Assembly: GCF_003151075.1 (NCBI RefSeq)
Contig: NZ_CP029482.1
Coordinates: forward strand, 558,001-622,000
Direction: 5' to 3'
DNA from: Pseudomonas sp. 31-12
GTDB lineage: Bacteria > Pseudomonadota > Gammaproteobacteria > Pseudomonadales > Pseudomonadaceae
Length of the DNA stretch: 64,000 nt
Shown: piece after piece, positions 34,590-44,579 of the stretch
How the letters are laid out: the number at the start of each line of letters is the position of its first letter
Position numbering within the stretch: position 1 is the stretch's first letter
Translations under genes and position numbers: made by a program
The notes under the pieces: model-generated
What the model saw: only the letters and a program-made list of their open reading frames with translations
Database searches by the model: none
What the model was told of the DNA's origin: nothing

Positions 34590-36062
34590 ATGGCTGTTAA
34601 CAGCGATCGTGCAGGCAGTAAACCGTTGATCGAGACGCGCTCGATCGACTACATCCCGGAAGCGGAAAGACACGGTCGTCTGTTGAGCCAGTTCACCCTG
34701 TGGATGGGCGCAAACCTGCAAATCACCGCCATTGTGACCGGCGCTCTGGCCGTCGTACTGGGTGGTGATGTGTTCTGGTCGTTGATCGGTTTGCTGATCG
34801 GGCAACTGATCGGCGGTGGCGTGATGGCGCTGCATGCTGCGCAAGGGCCCAAGCTTGGCCTGCCGCAGATGATCTCCAGCCGCGTGCAGTTCGGCGTGTA
34901 TGGCGCGGCCATCCCGATCGTGCTGGTGTGTCTGATGTACCTCGGATTCACCGCAACGGGAACCGTGCTTTCCGGCCAGGCGCTGGGCCAGTTGTTTGGC
35001 GTCAGCGACAGCGTCGGCATCCTGATTTTCGCCAGTGTCATCGTGCTGGTCACAGTGCTCGGTTATCGGGTGATCCACTGGATCGGCCGTGTTGCCAGTG
35101 TCATTGGCGTGATTGCCTTCGTTTATCTGTTCAGCCGTCTGATGAGTCAGGTTGATGTTGGCGCACTGTTGCAAATCCGCCATTTCAGCTGGAGCAGTTT
35201 CTTGCTCGCGGTTTCGCTCGCGGCGTCCTGGCAGATCGCTTTCGGCCCTTACGTGGCGGACTACTCTCGCTACCTGCCGAGCAAGATTTCGTCGGTAAAA
35301 ACTTTTTTTGCCGCAGGCGCAGGTTCGGTCATTGGTGCGCAGGTAGCGATGGTCCTCGGCGTGTTCGCTGCCGCATCGGCCAACGGCCAATTCGCCGGCC
35401 ACGAGGTGGCCTATATCGTAGGTTTGGGCGGTACCGGTGCCACCGCTGCGCTGCTGTACTTCAGCATCGCGTTCGGCAAGGTCACCATTTCCACGCTCAA
35501 CTCCTACGGCAGCTTCATGTGCATTGCGACCATCATCAGCGGTTTCCGTGGTGAGCTGAAGGTCACGCGCTTGCAGCGTCTGGTCTTCGTGCTGGTCATC
35601 GTCGGTGCTGCGACCCTGATGGCGTTGCTCGGTCAGCACTCGTTCCTCGGTGCGTTCAAGTCGTTCATCCTGTTCCTGCTGGCGTTCTTTACGCCATGGA
35701 GCGCGATCAACCTGGTGGACTACTACTGCATTACCCGCGAGCGCTATGACGTGCCGGCGTTGGCGGATCCGAACGGTCGCTACGGCCGTTGGAACGCCCT
35801 CGGTATCAGCGTCTATGTCTTCGGAGTACTGGTGCAGTTGCCGTTCATCGCCACCAAGTTCTATACCGGTCCGCTGGTAGAAGTTCTGGGTGGTGTGGAT
35901 ATTTCCTGGATCATCGGTCTGGTGCTTCCCGCAGCCCTGTATTACGTGTGCGCAAAAAAATGGCACGGCTCGGTACCCGATCACCTGATTCTGCCGGTTG
36001 AGCAGGACAGCGTTGTACAACAAAAAACAAGTGGGGCTGGTCGCGCTGCGGCGCAGGCCTGA
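34590..36062 (+). CDS. NCS1-family permease (CodB-like), probable urocanate transporter
   Basis: 490 residues with about 12 membrane segments, of the nucleobase:cation symporter-1 family (N-terminal GRLLSQFTLWMGANLQIT, later SRVQFGVYGAAIPIV and YVADYSRYLP). Proteins of this family usually carry cytosine, allantoin or hydantoins. Placement between hutU and hutX suggests that the substrate here is urocanate or a related imidazole; P. fluorescens is known to have a urocanate-specific hut transporter. No start-codon doubt: ATG after AGAGG. Confidence 0.8.
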   Translation: MAVNSDRAGSKPLIETRSIDYIPEAERHGRLLSQFTLWMGANLQITAIVTGALAVVLGGDVFWSLIGLLIGQLIGGGVMALHAAQGPKLGLPQMISSRVQFGVYGAAIPIVLVCLMYLGFTATGTVLSGQALGQLFGVSDSVGILIFASVIVLVTVLGYRVIHWIGRVASVIGVIAFVYLFSRLMSQVDVGALLQIRHFSWSSFLLAVSLAASWQIAFGPYVADYSRYLPSKISSVKTFFAAGAGSVIGAQVAMVLGVFAAASANGQFAGHEVAYIVGLGGTGATAALLYFSIAFGKVTISTLNSYGSFMCIATIISGFRGELKVTRLQRLVFVLVIVGAATLMALLGQHSFLGAFKSFILFLLAFFTPWSAINLVDYYCITRERYDVPALADPNGRYGRWNALGISVYVFGVLVQLPFIATKFYTGPLVEVLGGVDISWIIGLVLPAALYYVCAKKWHGSVPDHLILPVEQDSVVQQKTSGAGRAAAQA

Positions 36063-36130
36063 TTGGACGTGGACAGGGCTGGATGCCTCTTGACTGCCGT
36101 AAGCCAACTCATGATTAGGAGCGTCAAACA

Positions 36131-37099
36131 ATGAAATCGAACAAGACCCTGCTGACCACATTGCTTTCCATGGGCCTGCTGGCCAGCGCCGGCGCTACTC
36201 AGGCCGCCGGTTGGTGCGAGTCGGGCAAACCGGTGAAGTTTGCCGGCCTGAACTGGGAAAGCGGCATGCTGCTGACCGACGTGATGCAAATCGTGTTGGA
36301 GAAGGGGTACGACTGCAAGACCGACAGCCTGCCGGGCAACTCCATCACCATGGAAAACGCCCTGAGCAGCAACGACATTCAAGTGTTTGCCGAAGAGTGG
36401 GTCGGCCGCAGCGAAGTCTGGAACAAGGCCGAGAAGGCCGGCAAGGTTGTCGGTGTTGGCGCTCCGGTCGTTGGTGCAATCGAAGGCTGGTACGTGCCGC
36501 GCTACGTGATCGAAGGCGACGCCAAGCGCAAGCTGGAGCCAAAAGCCCCGGACCTGAAAGCGATTGCCGATCTGGGCAAATACGCTGCCGTGTTCAAGGA
36601 CCAGGAAGAGCCATCCAAAGGCCGTTTCTACAACTGTCCGGCCGGCTGGACCTGTGAACTCGACAACAGCGAAATGCTGAAAAGCTACGGCCTGGAAAGC
36701 ACCTACACCAACTTCCGTCCGGGCACCGGCCCGGCGCTGGATGCCGCGGTGCTGTCGAGCTACAAGCGTGGCGAGCCGATCCTGTTCTACTACTGGTCGC
36801 CAACCCCGCTGATGGGCCAGGTCGACCTGGTCAAGCTTGAAGAAAAGCCAGGCGTGGACAAAAGCGTGAGCATCAAGGTCGGCCTGTCCAAGACCTTCCA
36901 CGAGCAAGCCCCGGAACTGGTGGCCGTGCTGGAAAAGGTCAACCTGCCAATCGACCTGCTCAACCAGAACCTCGGGCGTATGGCCAAAGAGCGGATCGAG
37001 TCGCCAAAACTGGCCAAGATCTTCTTGAAGGAACATCCTGAAGTCTGGCACGCATGGGTGAGCGAAGACGCAGCCAAGAAAATCGACGCGGCCTTGTAG
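36131..37099 (+). CDS. hutX: Histidine ABC transporter, periplasmic binding protein
   Basis: 322 residues. Signal peptide (about 1-25, ending TQAA), then an OpuAC/ProX-type substrate-binding domain (GKPVKFAGLNWESGMLLTD, QVFAEEWVGRSEVWNKA). It belongs to the quaternary-amine/proline binding-protein family, and the HutXWV member of this family carries histidine. The two permease-side genes follow immediately, in the usual X-W-V order. Confidence 0.88.
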   Translation: MKSNKTLLTTLLSMGLLASAGATQAAGWCESGKPVKFAGLNWESGMLLTDVMQIVLEKGYDCKTDSLPGNSITMENALSSNDIQVFAEEWVGRSEVWNKAEKAGKVVGVGAPVVGAIEGWYVPRYVIEGDAKRKLEPKAPDLKAIADLGKYAAVFKDQEEPSKGRFYNCPAGWTCELDNSEMLKSYGLESTYTNFRPGTGPALDAAVLSSYKRGEPILFYYWSPTPLMGQVDLVKLEEKPGVDKSVSIKVGLSKTFHEQAPELVAVLEKVNLPIDLLNQNLGRMAKERIESPKLAKIFLKEHPEVWHAWVSEDAAKKIDAAL

Positions 37100-37169
37100 G
37101 TTGAGCCTCTCCGACTGCCGGCGACAGCAGTCGGACGCTTGATCGCAACCCCTTGATTGAGAGTCTCTT

Positions 37170-38021
37170 ATGTTTCCCGAAAGCTTTACCTTTTCCATCG
37201 CCGACTGGGTCAACAGTTGGGTCGATTCGCTGGTCACCAACTACGGCGACGTGTTCCGGCACATCTCCGACACCCTGTTGTGGGCCATCGTCAATCTTGA
37301 AGGGCTGCTGCGAGCAGCGCCGTGGTGGCTGATGCTGGCCATCGTGGCGGGCGTTGCCTGGCACGCGACCCGCAAAGTCGTGACCACTTCGGTGATCGTC
37401 GGCCTGTTGTTCCTGGTGGGCGCGGTCGGCCTCTGGGACAAGCTGATGCAGACCCTGGCGCTGATGATGGTCGCGACGGTCATTTCGGTGCTGATCGGCA
37501 TCCCGCTGGGCATTCTCTCGGCCCGCAGCAATCGCCTGCGTTCGGTGCTGATGCCGTTGCTGGACATCATGCAGACCATGCCGAGTTTCGTGTACCTGAT
37601 CCCGGTGCTGATGCTGTTCGGCCTGGGCAAGGTCCCGGCGATTTTCGCCACCGTGATCTACGCCGCGCCACCGCTGATCCGCCTGACTGACTTGGGCATC
37701 CGCCAGGTTGACGGTGAAGTGATGGAAGCGATCAACGCCTTCGGTGCCAACCGCTGGCAGCAACTGTTTGGTGTGCAACTGCCGCTGGCCCTGCCGAGCA
37801 TCATGGCCGGGATCAACCAGACCACCATGATGGCCCTGTCGATGGTGGTAATCGCCTCGATGATCGGTGCCCGTGGCTTGGGTGAAGATGTGTTGGTGGG
37901 GATTCAGACCCTCAACGTCGGACGTGGGCTTGAGGCCGGTCTGGCGATCGTGATTCTGGCAGTGGTGATCGACCGCATTACTCAGGCGTATGGTCGGCCA
38001 CGGCATGAGGTGAGCAAATGA
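37170..38021 (+). CDS. hutW: Histidine ABC transporter, permease
   Basis: 283 residues with about six membrane segments and the binding-protein-dependent permease motif (EAINAFGANRWQQLFGVQLPLALPSIMAG). ProW-like. It forms the channel for HutX-delivered substrate together with the ATPase HutV. It overlaps hutV by 4 bp. Confidence 0.88.
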   Translation: MFPESFTFSIADWVNSWVDSLVTNYGDVFRHISDTLLWAIVNLEGLLRAAPWWLMLAIVAGVAWHATRKVVTTSVIVGLLFLVGAVGLWDKLMQTLALMMVATVISVLIGIPLGILSARSNRLRSVLMPLLDIMQTMPSFVYLIPVLMLFGLGKVPAIFATVIYAAPPLIRLTDLGIRQVDGEVMEAINAFGANRWQQLFGVQLPLALPSIMAGINQTTMMALSMVVIASMIGARGLGEDVLVGIQTLNVGRGLEAGLAIVILAVVIDRITQAYGRPRHEVSK

Positions 38022-38848
38022 ACAACGAAGCCATCAGCAAAATCGAAGTCAAAAACGTCTTCAAGATTTTCGGCAACCGCTCCAAGGAAGCGCTGGGCAT
38101 GATTGGCCAGGGCAAGACCAAGGATCAGGTGCTGGCCGAGACCGGCTGCGTGGTCGGCGTGAACGACCTGTCGTTGAGCATCGGCACCGGCGAGATCTTC
38201 GTGATCATGGGCCTGTCGGGTTCCGGCAAATCGACCCTGGTGCGCCACTTCAACCGCCTGATCGACCCGACCAGCGGCGCGATCCTGGTGGACGGCGTGG
38301 ACATCCTGCAATACGACATGGAAGCCCTGCGCGAATTTCGCCGTCACAAGATCAGCATGGTGTTCCAGAGCTTCGGCCTGCTGCCGCACAAGACCGTGGT
38401 GGACAACGTCGCCTACGGCCTGAAAGTGCGCGGCGAGAGCAAGCAAATGTGTTCCGAGCGCGCGCTGCACTGGATCAACACCGTGGGCCTGAAGGGCTAC
38501 GAAAACAAATACCCGCACCAGCTCTCGGGCGGCATGCGTCAGCGAGTGGGCCTGGCCCGCGCCTTGGCGGCGGACACCGACATCATCCTGATGGACGAAG
38601 CCTTCAGTGCGCTCGACCCGCTGATCCGCGCGGAGATGCAGGACCAGTTGCTGGAACTGCAAAAGACCCTGCACAAGACCATCGTCTTCATCACCCACGA
38701 CCTCGACGAGGCGGTGCGGATTGGTAACCGCATTGCGATCCTCAAGGACGGGCGCCTGATTCAGGTGGGTACGCCAAGAGAGATCCTGCATTCGCCGGCG
38801 GATGAGTATGTCGACCGGTTCGTGCAGCGGCGCGCTGCGGTGGTTTAA
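38018..38848 (+). CDS. hutV: Histidine ABC transporter, ATP-binding protein
   Basis: 276 residues. Walker A GLSGSGKST, signature LSGGMRQRVG, Walker B IILMDEAFSALD. It is of the ProV/OpuAA type, but at 276 residues it ends right after the ATPase domain and lacks the C-terminal CBS pair that gives osmotic control in longer members. This agrees with a nutrient-uptake role and not osmoprotection. Confidence 0.9.
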   Translation: MNNEAISKIEVKNVFKIFGNRSKEALGMIGQGKTKDQVLAETGCVVGVNDLSLSIGTGEIFVIMGLSGSGKSTLVRHFNRLIDPTSGAILVDGVDILQYDMEALREFRRHKISMVFQSFGLLPHKTVVDNVAYGLKVRGESKQMCSERALHWINTVGLKGYENKYPHQLSGGMRQRVGLARALAADTDIILMDEAFSALDPLIRAEMQDQLLELQKTLHKTIVFITHDLDEAVRIGNRIAILKDGRLIQVGTPREILHSPADEYVDRFVQRRAAVV

Positions 38849-38875
38849 AGAGATTTGCGGTGATCGAGCGGGCCT

Positions 38876-38969
38876 CATCGCGGGCAAGCCCGCTCCCACA
38901 GGGATTGGTTGTGTTGCATAAATTTTCTTCACACAACAGAACACTGTGGGAGCGGGCTTGCCCGCGATG
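38876..38969. repeat. Paired REP element, family A
   Basis: CATCGCGGGCAAGCCCGCTC and its inverted partner, inside the hut operon between hutV and hutH1. Confidence 0.85.
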
Positions 38970-39018
38970 GCGCCGGTAAAGCTGCATCAATATTCAAGTT
39001 GTACGCACGAGGTCAAAG

Positions 39019-40542
39019 ATGTCCCAGGCTGAAAAAATCGTTATCGCCGACGCTCCGTTGCGTTGGCAGGATGTGGTCGCGGTAGCCCGCTTTGGCGCCG
39101 AGCTTGAGCTGTCGCCACAGATTTGGGCACGCATCGAAAACGCCCAGGCCATCGTTCAGCGCATCGTCGCCAGCGGCGAGCGCGCCTATGGCGTCAACAC
39201 AGGCCTGGGTGCCTTGTGCAACGTCTCGCTCAAAGACGAACAGCTCAGCCAACTGTCGCGCAACACGCTGCTCAGCCACGCTTGTGGCGTCGGCGCGCCG
39301 CTGGCCGACGAGCAGACTCGCGCGATCATGTGCGCGGCGATCCGCAATTACAGCCACGGCAAATCCGGCATTCATCGCCGTGTGGTCGAAGCCCTGCTGG
39401 CGCTGCTCAATCGCGGTATCACCCCGCAAGTGCCGTCCCAGGGTTCGGTCGGTTACCTGACCCACATGGCCCACATCGGCATCGCGCTGTTGGGTGTCGG
39501 CAATGTCAGCTATCGCGGGCAGATCGTTTCTGCGCAGCAAGCCCTGGCCGAAGAAGGTCTGCAACCGGTCCAGCTCGGTGCCAAAGATGGCCTGTGCCTG
39601 GTCAACGGCACGCCGTGCATGACCGGCCTCAGCTGCCTGGCGATTGCCGACGCGACGCGTTTGGTGCAATGGGCCGACGTGATCGGCGCCATGAGTTTTG
39701 AAGCCCTGCGTGGCCAGATCGCGGCGTTCGATGCCGAGATCATCGCGCTCAAACCGCACCCCGGCATGCAGCAAGTCGGGATCAACCTGCGGGCATTGCT
39801 GGATGGCAGTGAAGTAATTGCGTCGAGCAAAGGCATTCGTACGCAGGATGCGCTGAGCATCCGTTCGATTCCGCAGGTTCACGGCGCTGCACGGGATCAA
39901 CTGACCCACGCGATCAGCCAGATTGAAACCGAACTCAACTCGGTCACCGATAACCCGATGCTGCTGGGCACGCCGGATGATTTCCGCATCATGTCCCAGG
40001 CTAATCCACACGGTCAGTCAGTGGCGTTGGCGGCCGATTTGCTGGCCATCGCCATGGCCGAAATCGGCTCTATTGCCGAGCGTCGCCTCGATCGCTTGAT
40101 CAACCCGCACGTCAGCGGCCTGCCAGCCTTTTTGGTGGCCAATCCCGGGGTGAATTCCGGGATGATGATCGTCCAGTACGTCGCCGCTTCGCTGTGCGCA
40201 GAAAACCGCCAGTTGGCGCAACCGGCCGTGCTCGACAACTACGTCACTTCGGGCCTGCAAGAAGACCACTTGAGCATGGGCACCAACGCGGCGTTGAAGC
40301 TGCATCGTGCGCTGGAAAACTGCACGCAGATCCTCGCCATCGAGTACCTGCTGGCGGCCCAGGCATTTGAATTTCTCAAGGAACAACGTTTTGGCGCAGG
40401 CACCGACGCCGCGTGGCGACTGCTGCGTGAACGCGTCCCGGCTTACGATCAGGACCGTTGGCTGGCACCGGACATTGCCGCCGCTGCCGGCGTGTTGAAA
40501 GACTCGAATTTGCTGCACAAGGCGTTACCGAACCTCAACTGA
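39019..40542 (+). CDS. hutH1: HAL/PAL-family protein lacking the MIO triad (HutH1)
   Basis: 507 residues, homologous over its length to HutH2 next door. Ammonia-lyases of this family make their MIO cofactor from an Ala-Ser-Gly triad. HutH2 has [14 protein letters not shown], whereas here GSVG (residues 142-145) is followed directly by YLTHMAH, a clean three-residue loss. The Tyr of HutH2 DPYSLRC is also gone (DALSIRS). The early catalytic Tyr (AYGVNTGLG), the LSHACGVG His and QEDHLSMG are kept. Histidase activity is therefore unlikely. Reading frame and length are intact and codon use is ordinary, so this does not look like a decaying pseudogene. Confidence 0.85.
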   Translation: MSQAEKIVIADAPLRWQDVVAVARFGAELELSPQIWARIENAQAIVQRIVASGERAYGVNTGLGALCNVSLKDEQLSQLSRNTLLSHACGVGAPLADEQTRAIMCAAIRNYSHGKSGIHRRVVEALLALLNRGITPQVPSQGSVGYLTHMAHIGIALLGVGNVSYRGQIVSAQQALAEEGLQPVQLGAKDGLCLVNGTPCMTGLSCLAIADATRLVQWADVIGAMSFEALRGQIAAFDAEIIALKPHPGMQQVGINLRALLDGSEVIASSKGIRTQDALSIRSIPQVHGAARDQLTHAISQIETELNSVTDNPMLLGTPDDFRIMSQANPHGQSVALAADLLAIAMAEIGSIAERRLDRLINPHVSGLPAFLVANPGVNSGMMIVQYVAASLCAENRQLAQPAVLDNYVTSGLQEDHLSMGTNAALKLHRALENCTQILAIEYLLAAQAFEFLKEQRFGAGTDAAWRLLRERVPAYDQDRWLAPDIAAAAGVLKDSNLLHKALPNLN

Positions 40543-40631
40543 TTCCACATCAAACCAGCGTGCCAAGGCGCCAGCCCCCCACAAGGCGGGAAGCGACGGA
40601 CAACGGACATTTCCGGAGCGTCTGGTTAGTT

Positions 40632-40639
40632 AACAAGAA
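40632..40639 (+). promoter_or_regulatory. Possible Hfq/Crc target (CA motif) before hutH2
   Basis: AACAAGAA matches AANAANAA and lies about 22 bases before the hutH2 start, just ahead of the AAGGAG site. Such motifs mediate Hfq/Crc translational repression during growth on preferred carbon sources. Confidence 0.45.
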
Positions 40640-40660
40640 GACTCTCAAAAGGAGATAAAA

Positions 40661-42193
40661 GTGACTGCGCTAAATTTGATTCCCGGCAAACTGAGCCTTG
40701 CCCAACTGCGTGATATCTATCAGCAGCCGGTCAAAATCACCCTCGACAACAGCGCCTCGGCCCAGATCGAAGCCAGCGTTGCCTGCGTGGAACAGATCCT
40801 CGCCGAGAACCGCACCGCCTACGGCATCAACACCGGTTTCGGCCTGCTGGCTTCGACCCGCATCGCCAGCGAAGACCTGGAAAACCTGCAGCGCTCGCTG
40901 GTGCTGTCCCACGCCGCCGGTGTCGGCGAGCCGATCAGCGATGCGCTGGTGCGGTTGGTCATGGTGCTCAAGGTCAACAGCCTGAGCCGTGGTTTTTCCG
41001 GCATTCGTCGTGTCGTGATCGACGCACTGATCGCGCTGATCAACGCCGAGGTTTACCCGCACATTCCATTGAAAGGCTCGGTCGGTGCCTCCGGTGACCT
41101 GGCGCCTCTGGCCCACATGTCGCTGGTGCTGCTGGGCGAAGGCAAGGCTCGCTACAAAGGCGAGTGGATGGAAGCGACCGAAGCGCTGAAAATCGCCGGC
41201 CTGACGCCGTTGACCCTGGCGGCGAAAGAAGGCCTGGCGCTGCTCAACGGCACACAGGTTTCCACTGCTTACGCGCTGCGTGGCTTGTTCGAAGGCGAAG
41301 ACCTGTTCGCTGGCGCCGTGGCGATTGGTGCCCTGACGGTTGAAGCGGTATTGGGCTCGCGCTCGCCGTTCGATGCGCGCATCCACGCTGCCCGTGGCCA
41401 GAAAGGCCAGATCGACGCCGCCGCCGCTTACCGCGATCTGCTGGGTGAACGCAGTGAAGTGTCCGACTCGCACCAGAACTGCGAAAAGGTCCAGGACCCG
41501 TACTCCCTGCGCTGCCAGCCACAAGTCATGGGCGCCTGCCTGACCCAGTTCCGTCAGGCCGCCGAAGTGCTGGCCGTCGAAGCCAACGCCGTTTCCGACA
41601 ACCCGCTGGTGTTCGCCGCTGAAGGCGACGTGATTTCCGGCGGCAACTTCCACGCCGAACCGGTGGCCATGGCCGCTGACAACATGGCCCTGGCCATCGC
41701 TGAAATCGGTTCCCTGAGCGAACGCCGCATCTCGCTGATGATGGACAAACACATGTCGCAACTGCCGCCGTTCCTGGTGGCCAATGGCGGCGTGAACTCC
41801 GGTTTCATGATCGCCCAGGTGACCGCTGCGGCACTGGCCAGCGAGAACAAGGCGCTGTCCCATCCGCATTCGGTGGACAGCCTGCCGACTTCCGCGAACC
41901 AGGAAGACCACGTGTCCATGGCGCCGGCTGCGGGCAAGCGTCTGTGGGAAATGGCCGAAAACACTCGCGGTGTTCTGGCGGTGGAGTGGTTGGCGGCCGT
42001 TCAGGGGCTGGATTTGCGCGAAGGTCTGAAGACCTCGGCGAAGCTGGAAAAGGCTCGCGGGATTTTGCGTAACGAAGTGCCGTTCTATGAGAAGGATCGC
42101 TTCTTTGCGCCGGACATCAATGCGGCGACTGAATTGTTGGCGACGCGTTGCCTGAATGAACTGGTGTCGGCCAAGCTTTTGCCGAGCCTGTGA
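40661..42193 (+). CDS. hutH2: Histidine ammonia-lyase
   Basis: 510 residues, starting at GTG after AAGGAG. It deaminates L-histidine to urocanate, the first step of the pathway. The MIO-forming Ala143-Ser144-Gly145 is in [14 protein letters not shown]; catalytic residues in [19 protein letters not shown] and NQEDHVSM are present. This is the functional lyase of the cluster. It is preceded by a possible Crc/Hfq motif and followed by a REP pair. Confidence 0.97.
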   Translation: MTALNLIPGKLSLAQLRDIYQQPVKITLDNSASAQIEASVACVEQILAENRTAYGINTGFGLLASTRIASEDLENLQRSLVLSHAAGVGEPISDALVRLVMVLKVNSLSRGFSGIRRVVIDALIALINAEVYPHIPLKGSVGASGDLAPLAHMSLVLLGEGKARYKGEWMEATEALKIAGLTPLTLAAKEGLALLNGTQVSTAYALRGLFEGEDLFAGAVAIGALTVEAVLGSRSPFDARIHAARGQKGQIDAAAAYRDLLGERSEVSDSHQNCEKVQDPYSLRCQPQVMGACLTQFRQAAEVLAVEANAVSDNPLVFAAEGDVISGGNFHAEPVAMAADNMALAIAEIGSLSERRISLMMDKHMSQLPPFLVANGGVNSGFMIAQVTAAALASENKALSHPHSVDSLPTSANQEDHVSMAPAAGKRLWEMAENTRGVLAVEWLAAVQGLDLREGLKTSAKLEKARGILRNEVPFYEKDRFFAPDINAATELLATRCLNELVSAKLLPSL

Positions 42194-42200
42194 TGTACTC

Positions 42201-42265
42201 ATCGCCAGCAGGCTGGCTCCCACAGTTGTAATGCGCATCCCTGTGGGAGCCAGCCTGCTGGCGAT
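42201..42265. repeat. Paired REP element, family B
   Basis: ATCGCCAGCAGGCTGGCTCC and its inverted partner, inside the hut operon between hutH2 and hutI. Confidence 0.85.
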
Positions 42266-42294
42266 TCGATTTTGAATAATGTGGAGACTACGGG

Positions 42295-43500
42295 ATGAAA
42301 ACTCTCTGGCAACACTGCCACGTCGCAACCATGGCGCAAGGCGTCTACTCGATCATCGAAGACGCGGCCATCGTGACGTCCGGTGCGCACATTGAGTGGG
42401 TCGGCCCGCGCAGTGAACTGCCGGCTGGGGAATACCCGGCCGTCAACGACTTGAAAGGGGCCTGGGTTACGCCGGGCCTGATCGACTGCCACACCCACAC
42501 GGTGTTCGGCGGTAACCGCAGCGGTGAATTCGAACAGCGCCTGCAAGGCGTCAGCTACGCGGAAATCGCAGCCGCCGGTGGCGGCATCGCCAGCACTGTG
42601 CGCGCCACCCGCGCAGCGACCGAAGACGAACTGTTCGCCAGCGCCGGCAAGCGCCTGAAAAGCCTGATGCGCGACGGCGTGACCACGGTCGAAATGAAAT
42701 CTGGCTATGGCCTCGACCTGGCCAGTGAACGCAAGATCCTGCGCGTGATCCGTCGCCTCGGCGCCGAACTGCCGGTCAGCGTGCGCAGCACCTGCCTCGC
42801 CGCTCACGCGTTGCCGCCGGAATACGCGGATCGCGCCGACGACTACATCGATCACATCTGCGCTGACATGCTCCCGGCCCTGGCTGCCGAAGGGCTGGTG
42901 GATGCGGTGGACGCGTTCTGCGAATACCTGGCGTTTTCACCGGCACAGGTCGAGCGCGTGTTCATCACCGCGCAAGAGCTGGGCTTGCCGGTGAAGCTGC
43001 ACGCCGAGCAATTGTCGTCCCTGCACGGGTCGAGCCTCGCCGCGCGTTACCACGCACTGTCCGCCGATCACCTGGAATTCATGACCGAAGACGACGCCAT
43101 CGCCATGGCCAAATCCGGCACTGTCGCGGTGCTACTGCCGGGTGCGTTCTACTTCCTGCGCGAAACCCAGTTGCCGCCGATGGAGGCCCTGCGCAAACAC
43201 GGCGTGAAAATCGCCATCGCCAGCGACCTCAACCCCGGCACTTCGCCGGCGCTGTCGCTGCGCTTGATGCTGAACATGGCCTGCACCTGTTTCCGCATGA
43301 CCCCGGAAGAAGCCCTCGCCGGTGCAACCATCCATGCTGCCACCGCGTTGGGCATGGCCGACACTCACGGTTCGCTGGAGGCCGGCAAGGTCGCGGATTT
43401 CGTCGCCTGGCAAATCGATCGTCCCGCCGACCTGTCGTACTGGCTGGGCGGTGACCTGGAAAAACGCGTCGTGCGTCACGGCGTCGAAACGAGCGTTTAG
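42295..43500 (+). CDS. hutI: Imidazolonepropionase
   Basis: 401 residues, amidohydrolase fold. It opens the ring of 4-imidazolone-5-propionate to give N-formimino-L-glutamate. Metal motifs [10 protein letters not shown] near residue 65, [12 protein letters not shown] and [10 protein letters not shown] are present. hutG follows 10 bp later. Confidence 0.97.
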   Translation: MKTLWQHCHVATMAQGVYSIIEDAAIVTSGAHIEWVGPRSELPAGEYPAVNDLKGAWVTPGLIDCHTHTVFGGNRSGEFEQRLQGVSYAEIAAAGGGIASTVRATRAATEDELFASAGKRLKSLMRDGVTTVEMKSGYGLDLASERKILRVIRRLGAELPVSVRSTCLAAHALPPEYADRADDYIDHICADMLPALAAEGLVDAVDAFCEYLAFSPAQVERVFITAQELGLPVKLHAEQLSSLHGSSLAARYHALSADHLEFMTEDDAIAMAKSGTVAVLLPGAFYFLRETQLPPMEALRKHGVKIAIASDLNPGTSPALSLRLMLNMACTCFRMTPEEALAGATIHAATALGMADTHGSLEAGKVADFVAWQIDRPADLSYWLGGDLEKRVVRHGVETSV

Positions 43501-43510
43501 GAGAACAGTT

Positions 43511-44314
43511 GTGGATAAGGTTCTGAACTTCAAACAAGGCCGCGTGCCGCTGCTGATCAGCATGCCTCACGCTGGCCTGCGCTTGACCCCGGCGGTCGAA
43601 GCCGGGTTGATCCCCGACGCGCGCAGCCTGCCTGACACTGACTGGCACATTCCGACACTGTATGAATTTGCTGCCGAGCTGGGCGCCAGCACCTTGGCTG
43701 CCGAATATTCACGGTTTGTCATTGACTTAAACCGGCCGTCTGACGACAAGCCTTTGTATGTCGGCGCGACCACCGGTCTGTATCCGGCAACGCTGTTCGA
43801 CGGCATTCCATTGTTTCGTGAAGGGATGGAGCCGTCGGCTGCGGAACGGGCGACGTATCTGGAACAGGTTTGGACGCCGTATCACACCACGCTGCAGAAC
43901 GAGCTGGCGCGACTCAAAGCCGAGTTTGGCTACGCGTTGCTGTTCGATGCGCATTCGATCCGTTCGATCATCCCGCACCTGTTCGACGGCAAACTGCCGG
44001 ACTTCAACCTCGGGACCTTCAATGGCGCCAGTTGCGATCCGCAGTTGGCCACTCAGCTGGAAGCGATCTGCGCGAAGCACACCGATTACAGCCATGTGCT
44101 GAACGGTCGCTTCAAAGGCGGCCACATCACCCGGCATTACGGCAACCCGGCCGAAAATATCCACGCGGTGCAACTGGAGCTGGGGCAGTGCACGTACATG
44201 GAAGAGTTCGAGCCGTTCCGCTACCGCCCGGACCTGGCTGGGCCGACGCAAGTGGTGCTCAAGGAATTGCTGCAAGGCCTGCTGGCCTGGGGCAAAAACC
44301 ACTACAAGCACTAG
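43511..44314 (+). CDS. hutG: N-formylglutamate deformylase
   Basis: 267 residues. It hydrolyses N-formyl-L-glutamate to glutamate and formate, the last step of the route that begins with HutF. Family sequence is seen in LLISMPHAGLRLTP, FVIDLNRPSDD and LLFDAHSIRSIIP. The GTG at 43511 has TAGGAG upstream; the frame is open further back into hutI, but that part is a shadow of hutI. It ends the pathway genes. Confidence 0.95.
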   Translation: MDKVLNFKQGRVPLLISMPHAGLRLTPAVEAGLIPDARSLPDTDWHIPTLYEFAAELGASTLAAEYSRFVIDLNRPSDDKPLYVGATTGLYPATLFDGIPLFREGMEPSAAERATYLEQVWTPYHTTLQNELARLKAEFGYALLFDAHSIRSIIPHLFDGKLPDFNLGTFNGASCDPQLATQLEAICAKHTDYSHVLNGRFKGGHITRHYGNPAENIHAVQLELGQCTYMEEFEPFRYRPDLAGPTQVVLKELLQGLLAWGKNHYKH

Positions 44315-44332
44315 AACCTGTCGCATAACCCT

Positions 44333-44420
44333 GTGGGAGCGAGCTTGCTCGCGATGGCGGACTGACAGGCAACAATAATGTTGAATGTTGTGGCCTCATC
44401 GCGAGCAAGCTCGCTCCCAC
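44333..44420. repeat. Paired REP element, family A variant
   Basis: GTGGGAGCGAGCTTGCTCGCG and its inverted partner, between hutG and the orphan binding-protein gene. Confidence 0.85.
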
Positions 44421-44579
44421 AGGTTATGTGTTTACTTCATAGCGCATCACGACGGTCGCCACCGTGCAAATCTCGGTCGCTACAGTTCGCTTTTCCCCTC
44501 TCGACGCTGCGTAATGTTCGGGCCACGGTGCACAAAGACACCGGCCCTCACAATAATCTGCCGTACGAGAAAGCTCCCT

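Noticed and set aside
32573..36161. Long antisense frames (611 and 577 residues) over hutU and the NCS1 gene
   Set aside because: Shadows of the real genes; they also run through REP DNA.
43322..43510. Upstream extension of hutG into hutI (330 residues)
   Set aside because: This stretch is an out-of-frame reading of hutI; the GTG at 43511 has a proper ribosome-binding site and matches the family length.
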